From WRGA01 sp031553395 (lineage in GTDB: Bacteria > Bacteroidota > Bacteroidia > Bacteroidales > WRGA01), in NCBI GenBank assembly GCA_031553395.1, contig JAVBLR010000021.1:1-64000 (forward strand): 64,000 nucleotides of DNA. The letters run 5' to 3'. The translations under genes were made by a program, and so were the position numbers. Below the pieces are notes generated by a model. The model worked only from the letters and a program-made list of their open reading frames with translations. It ran no database searches and was not told the origin of the DNA. This document shows, piece after piece, positions 1 to 8,300 of this stretch. Each line of letters begins with the position of its first letter. Position 1 is the stretch's first letter.

Positions 1-12
1 TCAACCTTGTGA

Positions 13-120
13 AAACTGGCGCTGCAAATAATTAAAGAAAAGACAGATAATCTAAGCCTGAAGAAACGAAGGCTCAAAGCCGCCTATGATGTTGAATATT
101 TGAAAAATTTAATTAACTGA
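13..120 (+). pseudogene. Possible C-terminal remnant of an unidentified protein
   Basis: Frame 1 is open from position 13 to a TGA at 118-120 and reads as a lysine/arginine-rich helical tail ending in YDVEYLKNLIN. An in-frame stop at 10-12 lies just upstream, so within this window the fragment is cut off from any start codon. It could be the end of a gene running in from outside the window through a frameshift, or a chance open stretch. I recognise no family. It is listed because its composition looks like coding sequence and it lies beside a toxin-antitoxin pair, where gene debris is common. Confidence 0.2.
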
Positions 121-167
121 AATTTCATGCGTTTGCCCTACCATTTATAGTACATTTGCATATGTTT

Positions 168-470
168 TCATTGTATCGGTTTCAATTCCACTGTTAAACC
201 CAATGCTGCAACAATACGGTAAAATGTGGAAACTTTGGGTTCTGTTTTTCCTGATTCTACCCTGGAAATATAGGATTTGTTGGAACCGATTCTTTCGGCT
301 AATTCAGTTTGAGTAAGGTGCGCTTCTTTACGTGCTTCTTCGATAAGTTGGCCAGTGTAGTAGGCGTAGGCTTGTTCTTCAACATTTATTCTTGACGGAG
401 TTCCTCTTTTTCCATATCTTTCATCAAGAACTGCACTATAACTTTTTATTTCATTACTTCTTGCTTTCAT
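168..470 (-). CDS. higA: HigA-type antitoxin, XRE-family helix-turn-helix protein
   Basis: A 100-residue cytoplasmic DNA-binding protein, probably the antitoxin of the adjacent toxin and repressor of the pair. The Cro/C1-type helix-turn-helix is at about residues 52-72 (LTQTELAERIG followed by SNKSYISRVESG), with a short leader of about 35 residues before it. It is the second gene of the pair: its start lies inside the 3' end of the toxin gene (17-nt overlap), which gives translational coupling. Toxin-first order and an XRE antitoxin are the hallmarks of HigBA modules. Autoregulation is likely because a perfect palindrome spans the promoter upstream of the toxin. The family assignment is solid; pairing with this toxin rests on the overlap. 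Confidence 0.85.
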   Translation of the reverse strand: MKARSNEIKSYSAVLDERYGKRGTPSRINVEEQAYAYYTGQLIEEARKEAHLTQTELAERIGSNKSYISRVESGKTEPKVSTFYRIVAALGLTVELKPIQ

Positions 471-789
471 AATATTGCTTCATTATTTTTCTCGCTTTTT
501 CTATTTCTTTTCGAGGAGTCTTTTGCGTTTTCTTCTTAAACCCATTGAATAATAAAACTATACTTCCTTCGTCAAAACAAAAAAATATTCGATAAATATC
601 AGTTGTTACAAGTACTCGAATTTCATACAGTCCTTTAACACTTTCAATGTGTTTGACAAATTTACTTGAAACCTTATCTTCTATAGATAAAAGCATTAGA
701 ATATAATCTATTTTTTCTTTGACTTTTAGAGAAAGATTCTCCATAAAATCATCAAAATATGGACCATAAGTTAATATTTCTCTTTCCAT
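454..789 (-). CDS. higB: HigB/RelE-superfamily toxin (phage-derived Gp49-like)
   Basis: An 111-residue protein of the RelE/ParE fold, in the Gp49-like HigB group. Members are usually ribosome-dependent mRNA endonucleases. Visible signatures are the central strand pair LYEIRV (54-59) and YRIFF (66-70) and the basic C-terminal segment GFKKKTQKTP (83-92) followed by a helix, which is typical of HigB. It is the first gene of a two-gene operon and overlaps the antitoxin by 17 nt. The candidate -7 box ends only two bases before the ATG, so the transcript may be leaderless. Activity is inferred from the family. Confidence 0.85.
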   Translation of the reverse strand: MEREILTYGPYFDDFMENLSLKVKEKIDYILMLLSIEDKVSSKFVKHIESVKGLYEIRVLVTTDIYRIFFCFDEGSIVLLFNGFKKKTQKTPRKEIEKARKIMKQYYESKK

Positions 790-791
790 TG

Positions 792-828
792 CAAATGTAT
801 TTAAAAGTTGCTTAATTAAGCAACTTTT
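792..828 (-). promoter_or_regulatory. higBA promoter with 26-bp palindromic operator
   Basis: On the minus strand a TACATTTG box (799..792) matches the Bacteroidetes -7 consensus TAnnTTTG. A TTG triplet lies 21 bases upstream as a -33 element. Between and overlapping them is a perfect 26-bp palindrome (803..828) centred on TTAATTAA with arms AAAAGTTGC/GCAACTTTT. An operator placed here would block RNA polymerase, as expected for antitoxin autorepression. Confidence 0.7.
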
Positions 829-867
829 CGTGTTAATAATTTAAAAATCGTTTGAGGATAATTATTA

Positions 868-2922
868 TCAAAAAGCCCATCTCAACAAGCAAGATATATC
901 ATTTTTCCGGCTGCCATTAATTGTTTCCAATCCTGTTCCGATAACATTCCGGTCGAAATAAGCTGTTTGAGAAAAGCGGAAATAAAAGGAAAGATTTTTT
1001 CGAATATCATACCGAAGATTTAATACGCTTCGAATACCTTCTCCGTAAAAGGAAGGAATGTAAAAAGCATACAAAACATTTTTTTCGTATGAATAAATGC
1101 GGCTGTTGTAATCATCTGTGTTAAAATAAGCCAATTGAAATGCTGTTTTTACCGGAAATTTTTTTGGATTCCAATTTATTTCTTGAGAAATTAAAAATCC
1201 ATTGTTCGAATCTGTAGTTCCTGCGGGATAATATATTGTATAATCCATTGTTGTTTTGCTTTTTATATTCCGGTTAAGCAAACAAAACAATTGATATCTC
1301 AAGCGATGGGTAAAAACATTATCCACAGGATGCGTGTGATATGTATTATCTAAATATTGAGAAGCGACATTTTCTGTCTTATCTTTATAACGGTAACGGA
1401 AAAACATCTCCATATCTCGTTTAGGAGAATAACCAACCTGTAATAATCCGTCAAAACCATTGGTTGGTGCATTAACACCATAGCGTAACCATGGGAATTG
1501 GAAAAAGTCAGCATATCCGGCAAATTTCCATTTGGCAAATGGCGACAATTCTATTCCCATATAAATTCCGGATTCGTTTTGGATAGAACTTCCTTCCGAG
1601 AATGCATTTGCAAAAAATGCTTGGTATTCTTTATCATAATAACGATAAAGCAACGATAACCGACAATAAGAAGCAGGCTCCAATTGGATTCCATTAACAG
1701 TTGCTAAAGCTTTATTTTCACTAACAGCCGTTTCACCAAAAACGCAAAATCCAGGCATCTTATAACGATAATCGATACTGAGATTTATATTATCTTTTCC
1801 CCGGAAATAAAAGTAATTATAGGGCTTCGCTTCCGGCTCCATCGATTTATCGAATGAATATTGCAGCAAACTGATTCCACCTGAAAAATGATTTGTCAAC
1901 CAGGATACATTTCCTCCAAAGAGTTGTATTTGTGCCGCATCTTTTTTGTTCAATTCATTTACCGTTCGGTTCAATCCGTCTTTTTTGATTGATGAAATAG
2001 TTTGGGAAACCGTATCAACATTTGCATCGATCTTTTTATTCGAATAAAAACCTGTAACAGTTATATTTCCAAATTGGAGACTTCCGGCAATTCCCTGAAA
2101 ATAGTTATATTCATCTGTCGAAAAATGTCGTTTAATGCCAATGTTCCGTTTATCGATATTCAACACTTGCGAACTTTTCCCGATGCTGAAATCGGTATTC
2201 ATCACCAATCCTTGTCCAAAGCTCAATCGGTAATTTCCTATTGCAAGCGCCTTTAACTTTCCAAAATCTCTTAATAACAAATGAACCGAATAGTAATCAT
2301 ACCCTTTGTGAGCATCTTTCCAAAACATTTCCCCGGCATCTTTTTCAGCAGTTAATCCGAATTGAATTTTATTGCTATAACGAAAACTATATCGTAATGA
2401 TGTATAAAATGGTTCGCCTAAATATCGCTTATTTGGATTCTTACTAATTTCTTCTTCCGAAATATCTGAATAACCTTCTTTCTGGTTTAGACATTCGTCA
2501 AAACGAAAAACCAGTTCATTTTTCCCATATTTGAATATATTATTAAATGAAAACTTTTCCGGTTGCTTTTGTTTTTCTCCAACATAGACAAACGGCAACA
2601 GCATTTCAATTGTTTGCATATCCAGGTCAGGCACCAACCTTAGTTCATAAATACTTTGCATCGGGCCATAATGTTTGACATAATTTTTGAGTTTATCAAT
2701 CTGTATTTCAGACAAAAAAGGCAATCGTTGCAATTGAGTTTCATCCAATGCATTCAAGTTCATCGGATGTTGAGACAAAAAAGTGAGGTCTTCGTACAGA
2801 TTTTCGAATTGTTGTTCGCCACCCGACTCTTCAACCAATTGCAAAATATATTCTTCCCATTTTTGTTGTCCAAAGCAAAAAACAGGAACGATTAACAATA
2901 TGAATAATATTAATTTATGCAT
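868..2922 (-). CDS. Helix-hairpin-helix outer-membrane beta-barrel protein
   Basis: A 684-residue exported protein. Residues 1-18 form a signal peptide. Residues about 40-115 hold ComEA-like helix-hairpin-helix repeats (MNLNALDETQLQRLPFLSE, then YELRLVPDLDMQTIEMLLPF). The remainder is rich in alternating aromatic/polar strands with FRYSF, YRYRYK and SFYFRFSQ patterns and ends in an aromatic residue (LLRWAF), as outer-membrane barrels do. HhH-plus-barrel proteins are common in Bacteroidetes but have no firm function; the competence label often attached to them comes from the HhH domain only. It begins one base after the stop of the preceding barrel gene, so the two are very likely co-transcribed and translationally coupled. 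Confidence 0.7.
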   Translation of the reverse strand: MHKLILFILLIVPVFCFGQQKWEEYILQLVEESGGEQQFENLYEDLTFLSQHPMNLNALDETQLQRLPFLSEIQIDKLKNYVKHYGPMQSIYELRLVPDLDMQTIEMLLPFVYVGEKQKQPEKFSFNNIFKYGKNELVFRFDECLNQKEGYSDISEEEISKNPNKRYLGEPFYTSLRYSFRYSNKIQFGLTAEKDAGEMFWKDAHKGYDYYSVHLLLRDFGKLKALAIGNYRLSFGQGLVMNTDFSIGKSSQVLNIDKRNIGIKRHFSTDEYNYFQGIAGSLQFGNITVTGFYSNKKIDANVDTVSQTISSIKKDGLNRTVNELNKKDAAQIQLFGGNVSWLTNHFSGGISLLQYSFDKSMEPEAKPYNYFYFRGKDNINLSIDYRYKMPGFCVFGETAVSENKALATVNGIQLEPASYCRLSLLYRYYDKEYQAFFANAFSEGSSIQNESGIYMGIELSPFAKWKFAGYADFFQFPWLRYGVNAPTNGFDGLLQVGYSPKRDMEMFFRYRYKDKTENVASQYLDNTYHTHPVDNVFTHRLRYQLFCLLNRNIKSKTTMDYTIYYPAGTTDSNNGFLISQEINWNPKKFPVKTAFQLAYFNTDDYNSRIYSYEKNVLYAFYIPSFYGEGIRSVLNLRYDIRKNLSFYFRFSQTAYFDRNVIGTGLETINGSRKNDISCLLRWAF

Positions 2923-2923
2923 C

Positions 2924-3718
2924 TTATCTGAATAAATAAGTCAAGCCCAAATTTGTACTTAATCCTAATGTCGAATGGTTAGTTATAGCTAATCCGAATT
3001 CAACATTTTTCAACTGATACCCCATTCCAAATGTCGGAACAAACGGACTTCCATATATTCCCATCCGAAAAAATAAATTTTGTATCGGAATATATTCAAC
3101 TCCTATTTTGTAAATAGGCTTATCATCAACCATTTTATCAAATTCTGTGGATAATAAAAACTTAGGCGTTACAAGATAAGAGAATCCGGTATTGATTCCG
3201 GATGGCAACTTCTCGCCATTCAATGAGGCAAAAACAGGATTTACAGCCATTAAACCGATTGTTAAACCGGATATCGGCATCCATTGCATTCCAATATCGG
3301 CACTGAAAGTTGAAGGGTTGGTTTCGGATTCTGCAATTTGCAGATAGTAATAATTCACATGAATTCCCAATGAAAAATAGGAAGATAATTTCCGGGAAAT
3401 ATTCAATACCAGTGCATTTTCATTGTAATATTCATAACCAAAACAGGAATATAAAACTCCGGTATCTAAGAATTTATTCGGATAATAAACAGATGCTGTT
3501 ACAGTTGATAATTCTTTCAATCCAAATCTATTCTCATAATTCCCTGATAAAACTCCGGTTTCTGAAAAAGACAATCCAGCCGGATTGTAAAACGAAGGAA
3601 GCGAAACTGCCGCATCTCCCATTCCTTTACTTCGAACATCAATGAGTGATAATCCGTCAAAGGCTGATAATTGCTGAAATAGGAAAAGAAAAAAAGTAGT
3701 AAAAAGAAAGTATTTCAT
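2924..3718 (-). CDS. Outer-membrane beta-barrel protein, PorV/PorQ-like
   Basis: 264 residues with a signal peptide (1-19, ending at SAFDG). The mature N-terminus has the SKGMGDAAVSLP...FYNPAGLSF pattern of PorV/PorQ/UPF0164-type barrels (a glycine-rich turn followed by 'NPAGL'). Roughly a dozen amphipathic strands follow and the last residues are LTYLFR. Proteins of this type include T9SS accessory barrels, but the family is broad and this one is short, so a T9SS role is only suggested by the neighbouring T9SS cargo genes. First gene of a pair with the HhH barrel protein downstream. Confidence 0.65.
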   Translation of the reverse strand: MKYFLFTTFFLFLFQQLSAFDGLSLIDVRSKGMGDAAVSLPSFYNPAGLSFSETGVLSGNYENRFGLKELSTVTASVYYPNKFLDTGVLYSCFGYEYYNENALVLNISRKLSSYFSLGIHVNYYYLQIAESETNPSTFSADIGMQWMPISGLTIGLMAVNPVFASLNGEKLPSGINTGFSYLVTPKFLLSTEFDKMVDDKPIYKIGVEYIPIQNLFFRMGIYGSPFVPTFGMGYQLKNVEFGLAITNHSTLGLSTNLGLTYLFR

Positions 3719-3870
3719 AAAGAGAATTTATTCGTATATCGTAAATTCTCCAAAGAAAATAAAGATTTGATTATCAATCAATAATCAATAAATCAATGGT
3801 TTATAATTTGCAGGTGGTAATTTAAAAAATAAACATAGAGTTAATTGACTAGATAAAGGTAAAAAATAAA

Positions 3871-3905
3871 AAAAGGTAAAAAGTAGATTTTTCTTTTTAC
3901 CTTTT
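3871..3905 (-). terminator. Inverted repeat between two minus-strand genes (probable terminator)
   Basis: 13-bp perfect arms AAAAGGTAAAAAG (3871-3883) and CTTTTTACCTTTT (3893-3905) with a 9-nt loop. The left side carries a second copy of the AAAGGTAAAAAATA word at about 3856. It sits just downstream of the small gene at 3924-4280, where a terminator is expected, but it also belongs to the family of word-based palindromes described in the findings. Confidence 0.55.
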
Positions 3906-3923
3906 AATTTCTATATACTTTGC

Positions 3924-4280
3924 TTACTTTAACGTATATCGCTTTTTGTAAAAGAATATTGAAAGAGCAGACAATAGCAAAAAAACAATAACATCCCCGC
4001 TACCCAAGGGCGCCACAATCTTCTGTGGATTGCCCGTTTCACCCGGAGGCGGGGCATACAGCTTCTTCTCGTCATCCAAGATCGAGGATTTATCCTCGGA
4101 GCCGGTAACCTTTTCCCAGAAACTCTCCTTGTCTATTTTACTTTCCTTTTCTGTTTGTAAGGATAAGACTTCTTCCTCCTTATTCTCTTCCGGTTCAAAT
4201 ATACCACAGGTAGCATTTGCAGCTCCCATCGAAAGTAATAAGGTACATAATACTACATATATCCGTTTCATATTCTTCAT
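3924..4280 (-). CDS. Small exported protein with C-terminal membrane anchor and basic tail
   Basis: 118 residues: a signal peptide (about 1-23, ending in NATC), an acidic and lysine-rich middle (EPEENKEEEVLSLQTEKESK), a proline/glycine linker (APPPGETGNP), then GSGDVIVFLLLSALSIFFYKKR, a hydrophobic segment followed by a basic tail. This three-part C-terminus resembles the PID-CTERM type of short sorting signal seen in Bacteroidetes. A plain tail anchor is the alternative. No catalytic domain is visible. It lies directly downstream of two T9SS cargo genes on the same strand, which suggests an envelope-associated role. Confidence 0.6.
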   Translation of the reverse strand: MKNMKRIYVVLCTLLLSMGAANATCGIFEPEENKEEEVLSLQTEKESKIDKESFWEKVTGSEDKSSILDDEKKLYAPPPGETGNPQKIVAPLGSGDVIVFLLLSALSIFFYKKRYTLK

Positions 4281-4336
4281 TCGTTTTTGTTTACTCTTGT
4301 TCCTATTCTTTTAAACCGGAATTAATAAGGATAATA

Positions 4337-5275
4337 TTATTTTGCAATTTTTGTTACCAAAGTCTTTCCGGTAGTGCTTGTTGCTTTTACTACATAAATT
4401 CCTGCTGGAAGTGTGTTTAATGGCAATATTTGGATGTTTTCTGCTGTTTGTACCAATTGGCCTGAGACATTGTAAATAGATACTTGTGATGCCGGTTCGG
4501 TAAAATTCAGTTTCCCCTGATTTGTGTAAGATGAAAATGAATTTGTTGAAATACCTTCTCCAATACCGGTATTACCTTTTTTATCTGTATAAACAACCAA
4601 GCTTTGTAATAAAAACCGTTTTTGTTTATATACTCCCCCATTGGAAGTATTTTCAATTCCGAAATTCGTTGTTAAGGCAATCTTTACGCTTCCTACCTTT
4701 GAGATTATATTTTCCGTCCCGTTAATCTGATAATACCATGTTTCTGTAGGATTAGGTAAAGTAACTTTCTGAGCAGGTTGCAAACAACCACCACCGGCAA
4801 CTGAATAAAAATGTATAGCAGGGTCTGCACTAAAGTCATCATTCATATATAAATTCATTGAATAATCATCATCACTTGTTTCACTCGATGAATTTGCACT
4901 GAATGCCACATAAATATCTGATGTTACATTTCCCGACTCAGCACATACACCAAAAAGTTCTACTGCTGTTATATTATCATCTCCATCGTTATCAATCGTT
5001 ATATACGAATAGTTTCCTGGACTTGGGTCTGTACTCTTGAAGTAAACAGCTCCCTGAGGACCACAATAATCATACTCAGGATTGTCTTCAATATACCCGG
5101 TTGTCAATCGGACACTGCTTGTTCCACTTGTATACGTCTTATTTAATGCTGATATATTCATATCTGCAGCCTGAAGATTTACTATTTTGAAATCTGCGGC
5201 TTTTACTGCGGTTGCTAAAATGGTTAATGCTACGAATAATGCTGTTTTTAAACTTCTTGTAAAAAATTGATTCAT
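4337..5275 (-). CDS. Secreted protein with T9SS type A C-terminal sorting domain
   Basis: 312 residues. Residues 1-26 are a signal peptide (TILATAVKAA). The middle is a beta-rich domain of no recognised family, with a few cysteines (YDYCGP, FGVCAES, GGGCLQP) that may form disulfides. The last ~75 residues are a typical type IX secretion sorting domain: VSIYNVSGQLVQ, LNTLPAGIYVVKA and a C-terminal KTLVTKIAK. Known T9SS cargo lose this domain after crossing the outer membrane and are released or attached to A-LPS. It lies between the tail-anchored small protein and the giant FG-GAP protein, all on the same strand; a word-palindrome separates it from the latter. Substrate or partner unknown. Confidence 0.75.
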   Translation of the reverse strand: MNQFFTRSLKTALFVALTILATAVKAADFKIVNLQAADMNISALNKTYTSGTSSVRLTTGYIEDNPEYDYCGPQGAVYFKSTDPSPGNYSYITIDNDGDDNITAVELFGVCAESGNVTSDIYVAFSANSSSETSDDDYSMNLYMNDDFSADPAIHFYSVAGGGCLQPAQKVTLPNPTETWYYQINGTENIISKVGSVKIALTTNFGIENTSNGGVYKQKRFLLQSLVVYTDKKGNTGIGEGISTNSFSSYTNQGKLNFTEPASQVSIYNVSGQLVQTAENIQILPLNTLPAGIYVVKATSTTGKTLVTKIAK

Positions 5276-5313
5276 GATTTGTTAATTATTATTAGTTGTT
5301 TGTTATAAGTTTT

Positions 5314-5379
5314 AAGTTACGGGTTACAGGGTGGGATAATAGTATGATTTCCTGTAACACGTAACCGGTAACTTGTAAC
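5314..5379. repeat. Word-type inverted repeat (GTTAC family)
   Basis: The left arm 5314-5330 is AAGTTACGGGTTACAGG. The right arm 5351-5379 contains CCTGTAACACGTAACCGG plus a further TAACTTGTAAC. The arms pair with only small register differences. The repeated word is GTTAC with two or three varying bases. It sits in the gap between the giant T9SS protein and the 312-residue cargo gene. Confidence 0.75.
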
Positions 5380-5384
5380 CATTA

Positions 5385-8300
5385 TTAAAATGCCTTGCCG
5401 TATACTTTTACCGAACGGCTGGTGGTGATACTCCTTGCACGCACAATATAGAACTGGTTACTTTGAACAGGGGCTGTGAATTCACTCTTGTTGATATTCT
5501 TATCTGATGCTACCTGACGACCCTGCAAGTCATATAAATCCACTTCTTCCAGGTTGCTGTTGTCGGTGGTGAAAACCCGTAAGGTATTGCCGTTAATATA
5601 GGCCTCAATTCCCGGGATTGTATTGACAGGGGATTCGATGCCTGTCACCATTTTCTTGAATGTTAGATAGAAACGGCTTTCCAACAGTTCGCTTGATGTC
5701 GGTTTTTCAAATTCGACCCAAACATCCGAATGAAGGTCGTATTCCTTATTTTCAAACAAGTCTACAAGGTACATACGTTGGCCGGTTGGGAAACCCGACA
5801 TCAAATTCAGTTTCAACCGGTATGTCCCCTTCTTGTCGCTGCGGATAACTACAGGAATGCTCAATCCTTCTTCCAATGACGGGATCTGGTTCACATCCAA
5901 TGCAATGCCATCTGTCGAACGGGTAAAAATACTCGCCGGGATGGGCAATATTGTGCCTTTCCTGTTCAATATCGGAAGTGTCTTCGGGATATCCGTTTCA
6001 TCATAGCCATTATCCGATTCCGGATTTAATATTAATAAGGCCCGGTTTTGTTGCCCGGTCGATACATCTGTCAGTTCCAAGGACAGGATGGATTGTTCTG
6101 CTTGGGTTGATTGGCTGCTCCTTAGTTTTTCCCCTGGACGGTTCTGCATCATATACACATCGGCATACAGTTGGCTGAATGACACCCGCGATTCTACCAG
6201 GAATGATTGCAGCGGGGCAATATACTGATTAAGTGGCGGTGTTCCCGTTGATACGCCTGTGGAGGCATTGTAACTGATATAGTTGCCCGTTTCATCCATT
6301 ACCTGGTAGTAGTTCTTTATCCAGTTGCCACCACTTGGGCCGTTCAAGGCAAAGAATGCCTTAAAGTCCAGATGTGCCATAAAAGGGTTACCTACCAGCA
6401 CCAGCTTGTTCGCATTGGCAGCCATTACCTGAAGCGGGAATTCGCCAAAGGAATTAATTACAGGCTCGTAAATAAAACGGTGTTCGTGGTCATTCGCACC
6501 CAATCCCTGCGTACGAGGTGTAAGGCGGGGTACCTGAACCGGGTTGCCTTTCTCATTATACATCTGGTAGGTCAGGTCGTGTTTGGGGAAAAGCAACGTA
6601 TCGGTTACGACAAGGTTTGTGCGTTTATCCCATAACCAGGCCGACAAGCCCTGTCCGGCAGGCATCTTGAACTCCGGGTTGTTGAATTCACCTGTCCAGT
6701 CGGCTTCCACATATTTGCCCGTTTCAGGGTTCGTTTGGCTGAAAAGACGGGTATAGACAAACAGACTGTCCTTGAATGGATTCGGGTCGGTTAAATAATA
6801 ATCACCCGGATAATGGTACTGCAGCGGAACCGTTATCATATTCCACCGGTCGCTTTCCAGTGCCAGGTAAACATACGCGGAATCGTAATCCAGCACATTG
6901 TTCTGTTTTACCTCCCCGCCGTGTTCGAACCAGATATTAGCACATTCCGATTTATTATAGTAAGTATAATTTGTTGGAGCGTCCAAGTCGGGATAAATGC
7001 TTAACATATCAGGAATCAATACATCCGTACATTTACGTGGAATATTAGCCCGGTAATACACTCCCATCGGGTCGTTCGGGTTTTTCCAGTTGTTGTAGTT
7101 GTGCCAGTCGGCTGTACCTGCACCACCTGTCCAAATCAGGGAATCAGGAGTTAACCATACAAAAACAGTATCGGGTACGGAATTTAATTTAATAAGTCCA
7201 TCACTGGTATAAACATCTATAAGGTAATGCTGCGTCAAATTTGCATTCTTGGTTACGTTGTAGGAATCGCCCGTATTTACATGAAGCCCTTTGCCACTAC
7301 CGGAAACCTGATCCCATTCATACCACCGGTAAAGATAAACTCCGGGACCCGGCTCTATTGTTACTGTTTCGGTTACTCCTTCACAAATGGTACGTTCGGC
7401 ATTACTGAAAGAAATATTCGCATTAAAGTTGTTCCACCAGTTACATTCTACAGAGCCCTTATAGAAAGTCGGCTCGCCGGGAGAATTATCCTTGCCGTTG
7501 AGCACGATTACCCAGTTGTCGTAGTCCGGTGGAAAAGCCAAACCCGAATAACCATTGATGTAATAGGTTATCGTTTTGGTTTCGTCTACTCCAATATTAA
7601 TACTCTCGCTGGTTGAACTCATTAGTGTATAGGTTCCTGTAGAACGTTCATATACATACGTATCAATTTGTAACGGACCTACAAAGGCCGCACCGGCATT
7701 CTCTTCCACTTTATTATGGACATAAATGGTTACTTCCAGGCGATTATTAGCCTGGTCATAAAGCATCTTCGAACGGTAAGCCGGCGAAAACTCAAGGTCG
7801 GGGCCCAGGTAAAGCATCGCGCCCTCGTCATTCAAATCTGTGCCTTGCTGCAAAAAGTTATTATAAGGGCGATTGACCGTTACTCCGTCCGATTCGTAAA
7901 AAGTAGTCGCTGGAGATATGGGATAAATCGGAACCGTCAAATCAGAATTGATTACCACAGGATTATAGGCATACTGGTTCCATACTTTACGCGCCGGTGC
8001 CCACGGACTGGTTCCACTTTCGAAAACACGCAAATAATGTGGTGGTTGACCTGTAGGCCTGGTTCCTCCTCCTCCAACAGTTCCACTCCACTGCGTAGCA
8101 GCACAAGATGCACAAATCTTTGCAGCACCGGTTCCATCGATATCTGCTACAACCGGATATTCAATCCCTGTAAAAGAAAAACACTCAAACTGGGCTTTCT
8201 CTATGACATTACTGCCTGAACCATCCAAAATTCGAATTGTTGTTTCATCTCGATATACCATTTCGCCCGCTCCATCTTGATTAAAATCAAACAAAGTAAT

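Noticed and set aside
151..158. Promoter (TACATTTG) on the plus strand
   Set aside because: Matches the -7 box, but the spacing to the nearest TTG is only 15 and the following ATG opens an 11-codon frame against the end of the antitoxin gene.
7716..8219. 167-residue frame opposite the giant T9SS gene
   Set aside because: Composition is that of an antisense shadow; the minus-strand frame is continuous with clear domains across it.
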